Part shown: in pieces, positions 25,919 to 33,399 of the stretch
Numbering within the stretch: the stretch's first letter is position 1
Layout of the letters: the number at the start of each line of letters is the position of its first letter
NCBI RefSeq assembly: GCF_001186155.3
Contig: NZ_CP016540.2
Coordinates: 970,001-1,034,000, forward strand
Direction of reading: 5' to 3'
Length of the DNA: 64,000 nt
From: Planococcus versutus
Lineage (GTDB): Bacteria > Bacillota > Bacilli > Bacillales_A > Planococcaceae
The notes under the pieces: generated by a model
Seen by the model: only the letters and a program-made list of their open reading frames with translations
The model's database searches: none
Told to the model about the DNA's origin: nothing
Made by a program: the position numbers and the translations under genes

Positions 25919-27226
25919 GTGAAAGCATTATCATTTTGGTTAAAAGAAAAACTTTGGCTTACCCCTGCTATTTACATCGTAATTGCAATTCTCTTATCGA
26001 TTAGTTTTTTTTATGTAGATTTATTGTATATTGAGAAAATGAAGCCATACATTCCCGCAATTCTTTTAACAAATGTTGATTTGGCGAAGACAATTATGGG
26101 GAGTTTATCTGGAGCTCTTTTAACGATGACAACGTTTACTTTTTCTACAATTTTAGTTGTCTTGACAATGTATTCTTCTCAATTTTCACCAAGAACGTTG
26201 AAAAATTTTGTGCAAGATAAAATTACTTGGCGTGTATTAGGAATTTTTCTTGGCGGATTTATTTACAATACGTTATCTTTACTATTTATGAGAGATGATT
26301 TATATCAAACAGACGTTATTTCTACATTTGTTGGAATTGTCATTGCATTCTTTTGTCTTTCTACATTTGCTTATTTTATCCACTATATTGCGACCAATGT
26401 TCAAGTTGGTCAGTTAATAACTGAATTGATCATGGATGCTGAAGAAGCTATTGCTAAGCTTAAAAATTTACAAGAAGAAGAAGAAGTCAGTACAGAAAAA
26501 GTTGAGTGGAATCCAATTGGGCTCAAAGAAACTCATTACGCCGATGGAGAAGGGTACGTACAATATTTGTCTTTCAAGAAGCTTGTTGACTACGCGAATG
26601 AGCAACACTTAAAAGTGAATATTCTCGTTAACCCCGGTGATTACATATACGAAGGCAAACCTATTTTTCATGTGTATAAAACCGAGAGAACAGAAGTTTC
26701 TGTTAGTAAATTCTATTCACTTGGTACTTCAAGAACTTCAGAACAAGATTTGGATTTTGCTATTCAAAAAATGGTAGAAGTTGCACTTCGTGCGATTTCT
26801 CCAGGAATTAATGATCCGAACACAGCCAATGATATTATTATTCGTTTGGGGCGGTTGCTAGGGCAATTAGGAGCGTTGAAAACGGGTGCTATGACGTTGG
26901 GGAAAGGGCGCGTACTGTTTCAGTTTCCTTCCTTCAAAAAGGTATTGTATAAAACTTTTTATCAATTGTCGCATTATGGAAAAGAAGATATATCTGTATT
27001 AATTTCTATTCTGGAATCTTTGAATGTCACGGCAGCACTAGTGCCGGCTCGTCATCATATCGAGTTGTGGGAATTGCATAGTTATGTATTAGAAGCTGTG
27101 GATATTCCGAAACTAAAATCATTCGATCATGAAGAACTTCAAGAAAAAATTGATAAGTTAGCCAAAGCTACAAATCAACATTCGTACAATCTTCTTTTTG
27201 TGGAGAATGAACAGAAAGAAATCTAG
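25919..27226 (+). CDS. DUF2254 family membrane protein
   Basis: A 435-residue protein of the DUF2254 family: four membrane helices in the first 170 residues (about 8-28, 50-90, 100-120, 130-155), then a soluble part with TASPGINDPNTA-like text (RAISPGINDPNTANDI near residue 293) that is the family hallmark. Function is not established. The GTG at 25919 sits 7 bases after GGAG and is preferred over the ATG at 25913, which is too close to it. It lies 27 bases before an MscS-type channel gene, suggesting a shared envelope or osmotic role. Confidence 0.88.
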   Translation: MKALSFWLKEKLWLTPAIYIVIAILLSISFFYVDLLYIEKMKPYIPAILLTNVDLAKTIMGSLSGALLTMTTFTFSTILVVLTMYSSQFSPRTLKNFVQDKITWRVLGIFLGGFIYNTLSLLFMRDDLYQTDVISTFVGIVIAFFCLSTFAYFIHYIATNVQVGQLITELIMDAEEAIAKLKNLQEEEEVSTEKVEWNPIGLKETHYADGEGYVQYLSFKKLVDYANEQHLKVNILVNPGDYIYEGKPIFHVYKTERTEVSVSKFYSLGTSRTSEQDLDFAIQKMVEVALRAISPGINDPNTANDIIIRLGRLLGQLGALKTGAMTLGKGRVLFQFPSFKKVLYKTFYQLSHYGKEDISVLISILESLNVTAALVPARHHIELWELHSYVLEAVDIPKLKSFDHEELQEKIDKLAKATNQHSYNLLFVENEQKEI

Positions 27227-27253
27227 GATGTCGATCAGCGAAGGAGAGAAGTT

Positions 27254-28306
27254 ATGCAAAACAACCAGCTAATTGAAAAAAGTGCTTTTTTAAAAGATTT
27301 GTCCATTTCTGAATTTCTGTTGTTCTTTTTTTACTTAGCAATTCTGCTCGTAGTGAAAATTTTCGTCTTATGGTTGTTGAGAAAATTCATCTCATCCCAA
27401 AAATTCAAAACGCAAGTTTATCCTGTGATTGAAGATGTCTTGAATTGGCTTGTGCTATATGGCAGTATTCTTTTCTTTTTGTTTTATTTTTCAAAAGAAA
27501 AATGGCTAACGACTTCTTTTTATGAAACAGAAGGTGTGGAAGTATCGGTATTGCTTATTATTGTAGCTGTTTTGATTGTGACATTTGCAAGTCGTGTTAC
27601 AAAGGCGATTACGCGATATGTGATGCCATTTGTTTATGGACAATTTGATGTTGACCTTGGTATGAGTTACACCATAAACCGACTGTTGTATTACATTGTG
27701 ATGTTTTTAGCTTTAGCTATTAGTTTTACAACGGTGGGACTTGATTTGACAGCACTTGGTGTAGTATTTAGTGTGCTTGGGATTGGTATAGGGTTTGGCG
27801 TTCGTAATATTGCAGCTAATTTTGTATCAGGAATTATTATCCTTTTTGAGCGACCAATGGAAGTCGGTGAAATGGTCGAAATCGATGGCAAGATTGGACG
27901 AATTACTAAAATCAAGCTACGATCAACCGTAGTCGAAACCTTAAAAGAAGGAACACTCGTCGTTCCCAATCAATATTTTATTGAGCAAATTGTTAAAAAC
28001 CGATCGAGTGCGCAAATGTATGCGCGTGTTATGGTCAGTGTTGAATATGGCAGTGACACGAAAAAAGTAGAACACATTCTTGAAACAGCAACGTTAAAAA
28101 TAATTAGTTTGCGAGATGAAATTTCTCAAAAACAAGCAGAAGTTCGTTTTGTTAATTTCCGAAATTCTGCGATGGATTTTCAAGTAGAAGTGCATGTAGG
28201 CGATGTAGAAATGAAAGAAAGTCTCGAAAGTCAAATTCGTCATGCGATCGCAGAAGCTTTTATCCAACACAATATTAAGTTAGCTAAAGAAACCTACGAA
28301 GAATGA
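27254..28306 (+). CDS. MscS family mechanosensitive ion channel
   Basis: A 350-residue small-conductance mechanosensitive channel. Four or five hydrophobic helices are followed by the pore-lining helix (LGIGIGFGVRNIAANFVSG near residue 175), the beta domain (FERPMEVGEMVEIDGKIGRI) and the mixed alpha/beta cytoplasmic cage. It should open under hypo-osmotic stress to release solutes. AAGGAG precedes the ATG. Second gene of an operon with the DUF2254 protein, closed by a terminator. Confidence 0.94.
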   Translation: MQNNQLIEKSAFLKDLSISEFLLFFFYLAILLVVKIFVLWLLRKFISSQKFKTQVYPVIEDVLNWLVLYGSILFFLFYFSKEKWLTTSFYETEGVEVSVLLIIVAVLIVTFASRVTKAITRYVMPFVYGQFDVDLGMSYTINRLLYYIVMFLALAISFTTVGLDLTALGVVFSVLGIGIGFGVRNIAANFVSGIIILFERPMEVGEMVEIDGKIGRITKIKLRSTVVETLKEGTLVVPNQYFIEQIVKNRSSAQMYARVMVSVEYGSDTKKVEHILETATLKIISLRDEISQKQAEVRFVNFRNSAMDFQVEVHVGDVEMKESLESQIRHAIAEAFIQHNIKLAKETYEE

Positions 28307-28307
28307 G

Positions 28308-28339
28308 AAAAGACCATAGCTTAAAAGTATGGTCTTTTA
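28308..28339. terminator. Bidirectional terminator after mscS
   Basis: AAAAGACCATA (28308-28318) pairs with TATGGTCTTTT (28328-28338); it overlaps the last codons of the converging CDF gene. Confidence 0.9.
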
Positions 28340-29230
28340 TTCATCTTTTTCGATAACGAGAAATGATGTATCGGGTTCAATGTGAACAAGTATCACACAA
28401 TCCGGTTTTATGAATTGAATTTTCCTTTCGATTTCTTCTGTAATCCAATGGCTTTCTACCACATTTAGCTTGGGATCTACGCTGACTGTTAAGTCAATAA
28501 ACATGACGTTACCGTGATTGCGCCCTTTAAAGTCGCGAAGCGTAATGACACCGGGCACTCGCCCAACCAAAACAGACAAAGTTTCAACTTCATCTTCATC
28601 AAAAGCATCAGTTAAAGTTAAGACAGACTCTTTGAAAATATCAAAAGCAGTCTTGATAATGATTAATCCGATAATAAAAGCGGTGACAACATCCAAAATT
28701 GGAGCACCGAAAACGGCTCCGATGATTCCGATACCCGCACCGATACTGACAAGTGCATCTGATCTGTTGTCGTAAGCGGCTGCGCGTACTGCGGAGCTTT
28801 TAATTTCTCGGCTCAGCTTTAAATTATAACGATAAACGGCGTACATAATCACTGCAGAGAAAAAAGAAACCCAAGCGGTGATTAACGAAGGTGTAGCAGT
28901 GGCTGGTTCGAAAAGAGATTGAACAGCATTGACCAATACTTGCAAACCAATAGCAGCCATAATAAATGAAGCAAAGAGAGAAGCGATAGTTTCAGCACGC
29001 AAGTGACCATAATGATGATTTTCATCTGGTGGTTTCTGCGAAATTCTTAATCCAATGAGCACAGCGATAGATGCGACAATGTCAGTTAAGTTATTAAAGC
29101 CATCTGCTTTTAATGCTTCAGAAGTACCTAAATAGCCGAATATCAATTTAACGGTACTGAGAAATACATAAGCACCAATACTAATCCAAGCTCCTTTTTC
29201 CCCTTTGCGTAAATTTGTATAAAGCTCCAT
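28337..29230 (-). CDS. Cation diffusion facilitator family transporter
   Basis: A 297-residue CDF metal exporter with six membrane helices and a C-terminal cytoplasmic domain. The metal site residues are visible in ADGFNNLTD (first pair, with an Asn in place of one usual acidic or His ligand) and YDNRSDA (second pair). The asparagine-containing DxxxN/NxxxD pattern is typical of the manganese-type CDFs such as MneS/MneP rather than zinc exporters, so Mn2+ is the likely substrate. The ATG at 29230 is used because GGAGG lies upstream of it; the TTG at 29248 overlaps that site. A strong hairpin precedes the gene at 29260-29297. Confidence 0.9.
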   Translation of the reverse strand: MELYTNLRKGEKGAWISIGAYVFLSTVKLIFGYLGTSEALKADGFNNLTDIVASIAVLIGLRISQKPPDENHHYGHLRAETIASLFASFIMAAIGLQVLVNAVQSLFEPATATPSLITAWVSFFSAVIMYAVYRYNLKLSREIKSSAVRAAAYDNRSDALVSIGAGIGIIGAVFGAPILDVVTAFIIGLIIIKTAFDIFKESVLTLTDAFDEDEVETLSVLVGRVPGVITLRDFKGRNHGNVMFIDLTVSVDPKLNVVESHWITEEIERKIQFIKPDCVILVHIEPDTSFLVIEKDE

Positions 29231-29259
29231 AATGTTTCCCGCCTCCAAGTCGCTGAAAC

Positions 29260-29297
29260 AAAGTGAAACGACCCTCAGATGAGGGCCGTTTCACTTT
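29260..29297 (-). promoter_or_regulatory. Strong hairpin in the leader of the CDF transporter gene
   Basis: A 17-position stem with one mismatch pairs AAAGTGAAACGACCCTC (29260-29276) with GAGGGCCGTTTCACTTT (29281-29297) around AGAT. On the minus strand it ends 30 bases before the start codon and is followed by GTTTCAGCG, a poor T run. It may be an attenuator, an RNA stability element or a relic terminator. It does not look like the yybP-ykoY manganese riboswitch. Confidence 0.6.
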
Positions 29298-29299
29298 CG

Positions 29300-29640
29300 T
29301 TATTTATTATTTCAAATAGTAAGATGGTTTTTTTAGAATGGGAACGAATAAGACCATGTACTGTTTATTAAATCCATGCTTGTCTCACAACAAAAATACC
29401 CGTTTGGTTTAATAGGTATTCTTTTAATAGTATCAAGCTCTTTATCGGTAATGTCAATCTGAAATCAGCTTTTCCGCTAGCAAATATAAAATTTACACAA
29501 CTGTAATGACTAGCTATATAACTGAACAGTTGTAATTGAAAAAACTATTTAGTTAAAGAAGAAGCTTATGATTCCTAAAAGGAAAAATAACTATCTTGAT
29601 ATTTTAAAATCATCTACAAAATTTAGATTTATTTTTTCAA
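29300..29640. other. Non-coding gap, nothing recognised
   Basis: About 340 A+T-rich bases upstream of the chrA relic. Stop codons occur in all frames and no ribosome site with a sensible frame or RNA structure was recognised. It may be decayed coding sequence of the same gene. Confidence 0.5.
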
Positions 29641-29896
29641 ATGATTGAGGCATTGCCATTTTGGATTATAATTCGTACAAAATCTAGTATACAAGCAACA
29701 TTAAAAAGAATTAATGCTAGTGTTGTTGGAATTTTACTGATCGCTCTATACGATTCTGTTTTACGTCAAGAGTTGAGGTCTTGCCGACTTTGCAATTGCG
29801 ATAATTGCCTTTACAATGTTAGTCTATTTTAAACTAGCTCCGTGAATAGTTGTATTGGCTACAACAATTCTTGGTGCAATCGCTTATGCGGTTTGA
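29641..29896 (+). pseudogene. Chromate transporter (ChrA) C-terminal relic
   Basis: The frame from 29641 reads LPFWIIIRTKSSIQATLKR then INASVVGILLIALYDSV, matching the C-terminal repeat of ChrA transporters (LPFW...INAAVVGLLLAALYDPV). It then shifts by one base: from 29786 the +1 frame continues DFAIAIIAFTMLVYFKLAP, an in-frame TGA and IVVLATTILGAIAYAV, again as in ChrA, to a TGA at 29894-29896. So a frameshift, a premature stop and loss of the 5' part mark it as dead. It lies directly upstream of kynU. Confidence 0.75.
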
Positions 29897-29918
29897 TAAC
29901 AAAAAGGAGATGGATTAG

Positions 29919-31169
29919 ATGATGAGCAAAGAATTGGATAAACAAGATGTACTAGCAGATTACAAGCAAGAGTTTTTTGTAGCAAAAGATACAGTTTATA
30001 TGGATGGTAATTCTCTTGGTTTGATGTCGAAACGATCTGAAGCAACACTACAAAGCTTGATAGATAGCTGGAAAACTTTTGGGATTGATGGATGGACAGA
30101 AGGCCAAAATCCTTGGTTTACTTTAGCGGAAACGATGAGTGCTCGCATTGCACCATTAGTTGGTGCAGAGGCGCATGAAGTAATGATGACAGGATCAATT
30201 ACTTCAAATATTCATCAAATGCTCTCGACTTTATTTCAACCGACTGCTGAGCGCTCCGTTATTCTTGTTGATGACTTGAACTTTCCTTCAGATATCTATG
30301 CGGTGGAAAGTCATCTTCGCTTACGCGGACTCGATCCAGTAAAAACAATGCGAAAAGTTACAAGTCGAGACGGCTATACGTTAGAGCTTGAAGATATTTT
30401 GGAGCAACTAACAGATGACGTAGCGATTTTACTGTTGCCGTCTGTTTTGTATAGAAGTGGTCAGTTGTTACAAATTGAAGAAATTACAAAAGCTGCGCAT
30501 AAAAAAGGCGTACTGGTCGGATTTGACTTGGCTCACTCTATTGGTGCAATGCCACATCAATTGCACGACGCAGGAGTTGATTTTGCTGTTTGGTGTCATT
30601 ATAAATACATGAACTCTGGGCCAGGTGGAACAGGCGGACTTTATGTGCATGAGCGTCATCACGATTTGCAGCCAGGAAATGCAGGCTGGTTTGGTTCGGA
30701 CAAAGCACGTCAATTCGATATGGACCATGAATTTTCAAAAGCACAAGGAGCTGGAGCTTATCAAATTGGCACACCACATATTTTTAGTATGGCGCCTTTA
30801 CTCGGTAGTTTAGAGTTGTTTGAAGAAGCGGGTATTCACAATATTCGTCAAAAATCTCTTCAGCTGACTGCACTATTAAGACAGCTGGTTGAAAACCAAG
30901 TCCCTGAATTAACGGATGTTACACCTATACACGATGATGCTAGAGGTGGACACATTGCGTTTGCACATCCAGAAGCTGCGCGAATTTGCAAAGCATTAAA
31001 AGAAGCAAAAATCATTCCGGACTTTCGTGCACCTAACATTATTCGGTTAGCACCTATCGCATTTTACACATCATTTAGCGATGTTAAAAAAGTAGCTAAC
31101 GAGCTTCAAGATATTATGGAAAATGAAACATATAAAAACTTTAGTAATGAACGAAATGTGGTGGCTTGA
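29919..31169 (+). CDS. kynU: Kynureninase
   Basis: A 416-residue PLP enzyme that cleaves kynurenine to anthranilate and alanine. The PLP lysine is Lys229 in CHYKYMNSGPGG, with FDLAHSIGA near residue 202 and the N-terminal YMDGNSLGLM motif at 27-36. An AAGGAG site precedes the ATG pair. kynB follows with no gap. No kynA (tryptophan 2,3-dioxygenase) is found in the window, so the pathway as seen starts from formylkynurenine or needs a distant kynA. The anthranilate could feed tryptophan synthesis. Confidence 0.95.
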   Translation: MMSKELDKQDVLADYKQEFFVAKDTVYMDGNSLGLMSKRSEATLQSLIDSWKTFGIDGWTEGQNPWFTLAETMSARIAPLVGAEAHEVMMTGSITSNIHQMLSTLFQPTAERSVILVDDLNFPSDIYAVESHLRLRGLDPVKTMRKVTSRDGYTLELEDILEQLTDDVAILLLPSVLYRSGQLLQIEEITKAAHKKGVLVGFDLAHSIGAMPHQLHDAGVDFAVWCHYKYMNSGPGGTGGLYVHERHHDLQPGNAGWFGSDKARQFDMDHEFSKAQGAGAYQIGTPHIFSMAPLLGSLELFEEAGIHNIRQKSLQLTALLRQLVENQVPELTDVTPIHDDARGGHIAFAHPEAARICKALKEAKIIPDFRAPNIIRLAPIAFYTSFSDVKKVANELQDIMENETYKNFSNERNVVA

Positions 31170-31793
31170 GTGAAACCAAATAAAATTATTGACATTTCAA
31201 TGAAATTAAATGAAACGACACCAGAGTGGCCAGGGGATTTGCCATTCTATTATGAGCTCTCTGTAACCATGGAGCAAAGCGGTTCGGTAAACATTGGGAA
31301 ATTGCAAACAAGCACACATATCGGAACGCATATCGATGCGCCATTTCATTACAATAGTCTAGGACTCAAAACACATGAATTGCCGCTAGACGTTTATTTG
31401 ACTACGGCGCAAGTCATGGATGTTAACGGTTTAGAAAAAATTAGTTTGGCAGATTTAAAACCGCTTGAAAAAGATGTGGAAGCAGTCTTGTTAAAAACGG
31501 CATCTTGGCAAAATCGGAGTCAATTTCCGGCACAATGGCCAGTATTTGACGAGTCAATTGCCGAATGGATGGCTGACAACGGCGTGAAACTGTTGGGAGT
31601 AGATGTTCCTTCTGTAGATCCTGAAAGTAGTAAAAAATTACCAATGCATCAAGCTATGAATCAACACCAACGATTCATACTAGAAGGTATCGTATTGGAT
31701 AATGTTTCAGAAGGTGTTTACCAATTAGTTGCATTGCCCTTAAAAATCGAAGGCGGAGAAGGCAGTCCGGTTCGGGCTGTTTTATATACGTAA
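31170..31793 (+). CDS. kynB: Kynurenine formamidase
   Basis: A 207-residue cyclase-family zinc hydrolase that converts N-formylkynurenine to kynurenine. The metal motif THIGTHIDAPFH gives His50, His54, Asp56 and His60. The GTG start follows the kynU TGA directly, so the genes are translationally coupled; a GGTGG stretch inside kynU is the only ribosome-site candidate. A terminator follows. Confidence 0.94.
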   Translation: MKPNKIIDISMKLNETTPEWPGDLPFYYELSVTMEQSGSVNIGKLQTSTHIGTHIDAPFHYNSLGLKTHELPLDVYLTTAQVMDVNGLEKISLADLKPLEKDVEAVLLKTASWQNRSQFPAQWPVFDESIAEWMADNGVKLLGVDVPSVDPESSKKLPMHQAMNQHQRFILEGIVLDNVSEGVYQLVALPLKIEGGEGSPVRAVLYT

Positions 31794-31798
31794 AAAGA

Positions 31799-31836
31799 TA
31801 AATAAACCCTTCACCTTTTACAGGTGAAGGGTTTAT
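31799..31836. terminator. Bidirectional terminator after kynUB
   Basis: ATAAACCCTTCACCT pairs with AGGTGAAGGGTTTAT around TTTAC; it also overlaps the stop region of the converging gene. Confidence 0.92.
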
Positions 31837-32276
31837 GCATAATCTGCACGGAAATAAGATTCCATGTTTTTTATATTTACGGCAATTTCATCGCAAATTT
31901 CCTGGTAAAGTGCCCACTGTTCTGTTACATCGTTACTGCGTAATTCGGGATTACGGATATCCCAATGCACCAATTTTTGACTTGGCAAGTCTGTTGGAAT
32001 ATCTGCGTGTTCGAAATCGCCATCGTGCAAAGCAATAATTAAGTCAGCTTGGCTTACTTCTTTCGAGTTGTAAGCACGTGGTTCAACTGAAGGTAAATCC
32101 ATAATGATTTCTTTCATGATTTCTAACGGCATTTCGTTAAAAGTAGATTCGGAACCTTGAGTCCAAGATGCACTGCGAATATCCCAATCAGGAAGCATTA
32201 ACCGATTCGCCCAAATCTCTGCCATGAGTCCGCGATGTTGATGAGGAGATAAAAAATATACAGTTTGCTTTGACAT
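31833..32276 (-). CDS. Low-molecular-weight phosphatase-fold protein lacking the catalytic cysteine
   Basis: A 147-residue protein that resembles the arsenate reductase/low-molecular-weight tyrosine phosphatase fold (VYFLSPHQHRGLMAEIWANR at the N-terminus, then a DLIIALHDGD strand near residue 78). In active members the N-terminal loop reads Cys-x5-Arg-Ser; here it is Ser-x4-Arg-Gly and one residue shorter, and the protein has few cysteines. It is therefore unlikely to be a phosphatase or arsenate reductase and may only bind an anion or partner. The ATG at 32276 follows AAGGGA. Monocistronic. Confidence 0.78.
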   Translation of the reverse strand: MSKQTVYFLSPHQHRGLMAEIWANRLMLPDWDIRSASWTQGSESTFNEMPLEIMKEIIMDLPSVEPRAYNSKEVSQADLIIALHDGDFEHADIPTDLPSQKLVHWDIRNPELRSNDVTEQWALYQEICDEIAVNIKNMESYFRADYA

Positions 32277-32392
32277 GGTCAATCCCTTCTTCCTTTTGTA
32301 AAGCCAGTTTTCCTGTTAGTAATGTTTACCCATCAAGAAGAAAATGAAACTGTTAAATTTGTGATGATATTATGACTATTCGATATCTAATT

Positions 32393-32441
32393 AAAAACCG
32401 ATTCTGCCAACAAGTGATTACTTGCTTAGTAGAATCGGATT
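32393..32441 (-). terminator. Terminator of the universal stress protein gene
   Basis: On the minus strand CCGATTCT and AGAATCGG enclose an inner CAAGT/ACTTG stem and are followed by TTTTTAATT. Confidence 0.87.
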
Positions 32442-32468
32442 TTATACCCTTTTAGCGATCAATTATGC

Positions 32469-32987
32469 TTATTTAACGACTAAAATAGAACTTGAAGAGT
32501 CTTTAATTAACTTTTTGCTGACAGATCCAATAAAGAATTTCTGCAAACCCGACTTACCGCTGTTACCGATGATTAGCAAATCAATGTTTTGCTCTTCAAT
32601 GAAAGCAACAATTGTTTTAGTGGCATTTCCTTCTAGAGCAAGAACAGATGCACGTGTGTCATGGATGTCTAACTGCCTTTGGATAGATTCTTGAAGATGT
32701 TTTGAATATTCAGCTGTTGTATCGTCGTACTCTTTTGTATGGGCAAGCCGTTCGTCACCCATTCCGTGGGGCATAAATTGAGCATAGTTACTATCAACAT
32801 TAGCTGAAATTACAGGAGCGGATACAGTACCTGCATCCATATAACCAACACTTTCCCGATAATCTTCGTTGACATAAATAACCGAAAGCTTAGCATTTGG
32901 CATTATTTTTACAAATTCTATTGCTTTTTCCAACGCCATTCGACTTCCATCAGATCCGTCGTAAGCGACTGCCATATTCGTATACAT
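32469..32987 (-). CDS. Universal stress protein (UspA family)
   Basis: A 172-residue UspA-type protein with the ATP-binding pattern G-x2-G-x9-GS seen in GNSGKSGLQKFFIGSVS near the C-terminus and the N-terminal AVAYDGSDGS. An insertion of about 30 residues (DAGTVSAPVISANV onward) follows the first strand pair. I choose the ATG at 32987, with GAGGTG 8 bases upstream, over the GTG at 32996. The sigma-B-like promoter at 33023-33047 fits a general-stress role. Confidence 0.93.
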   Translation of the reverse strand: MYTNMAVAYDGSDGSRMALEKAIEFVKIMPNAKLSVIYVNEDYRESVGYMDAGTVSAPVISANVDSNYAQFMPHGMGDERLAHTKEYDDTTAEYSKHLQESIQRQLDIHDTRASVLALEGNATKTIVAFIEEQNIDLLIIGNSGKSGLQKFFIGSVSKKLIKDSSSSILVVK

Positions 32988-33022
32988 TTTCTTCACCTCA
33001 CCTTAATTCTCGTTACTATAAA

Positions 33023-33047
33023 ATACCCTCCGTCTATGAAATGAAAC
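33023..33047 (-). promoter_or_regulatory. Sigma-B-like promoter of the universal stress protein gene
   Basis: On the minus strand GTTTCA (33047-33042), a 13-base spacer and GGGTAT (33028-33023) match the Bacillales sigma-B consensus GTTTAA-N12-14-GGGTAT at ten of twelve positions. The predicted start is about 25 bases before the ATG region. Confidence 0.7.
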
Positions 33048-33086
33048 ATGTGTGAAGACAGACAAAATAAATAATCTCGAAATATC

Positions 33087-33116
33087 TTGACAATTCAAAA
33101 AGTTTTTTGATATTCT
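33087..33116 (+). promoter_or_regulatory. Sigma-A promoter of the bmr leader
   Basis: TTGACA (33087-33092) and TATTCT (33111-33116) are separated by 18 bases, about 30 bases upstream of the leader ORF. Confidence 0.7.
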
Positions 33117-33152
33117 AGCATTAACTAATAAAAGGGAACGGAGGCTATGATG

Positions 33153-33224
33153 ATGAAAAAATTGGAAATGGACATTCAAACTAAATGCATAGCAACATCA
33201 GGCCGTCCTATAATTTTTTTCTAA
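33153..33224 (+). CDS. BmrB-like leader peptide of the multidrug exporter operon
   Basis: Three successive ATGs (33147, 33150, 33153) follow CGGAGG; the third has the best spacing (8 bases) and gives a 23-residue peptide ending GRPIIFF and a TAA at 33222-33224. B. subtilis bmrCD is preceded by the leader gene bmrB and induced by ribosome-stalling drugs, and the layout here is the same: promoter, short ORF, terminator, exporter genes. The sequence and length differ from BmrB (54 residues there). The stop region TTTCTAA can pair with TTAGAAA (33238-33244). Confidence 0.75.
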   Translation: MKKLEMDIQTKCIATSGRPIIFF

Positions 33225-33281
33225 ATCTATTTCGGAATTAGAAATATTCTGGGCAAGTCTGCAAAATTGTCCTGTTTTCAT

Positions 33282-33317
33282 GAGCATGCGCCCATAAACT
33301 AGGCGCATGCTTTTTTG
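33282..33317 (+). terminator. Attenuator terminator in the bmrCD leader
   Basis: GAGCATGCGCC (33282-33292) pairs with GGCGCATGCTT (33302-33312) around CATAAACTA and ends in TTTTTT. It lies between the leader ORF and bmrC, so it must be read through for exporter expression. A smaller upstream hairpin GGGCAA/TTGTCC (33251-33256 with 33267-33272) may compete. Confidence 0.85.
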
Positions 33318-33399
33318 TGTGCAGTAATTAAAGCAATCCAAAATGAGCATGAGCTTCAAGAATAAGCATTGATTTGGGGATAGAAAGTAGGCGTAGTAA

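Noticed and set aside
29260..29297. yybP-ykoY manganese riboswitch before the CDF transporter
   Set aside because: The hairpin is a simple long stem without the conserved loop sequences of that class.
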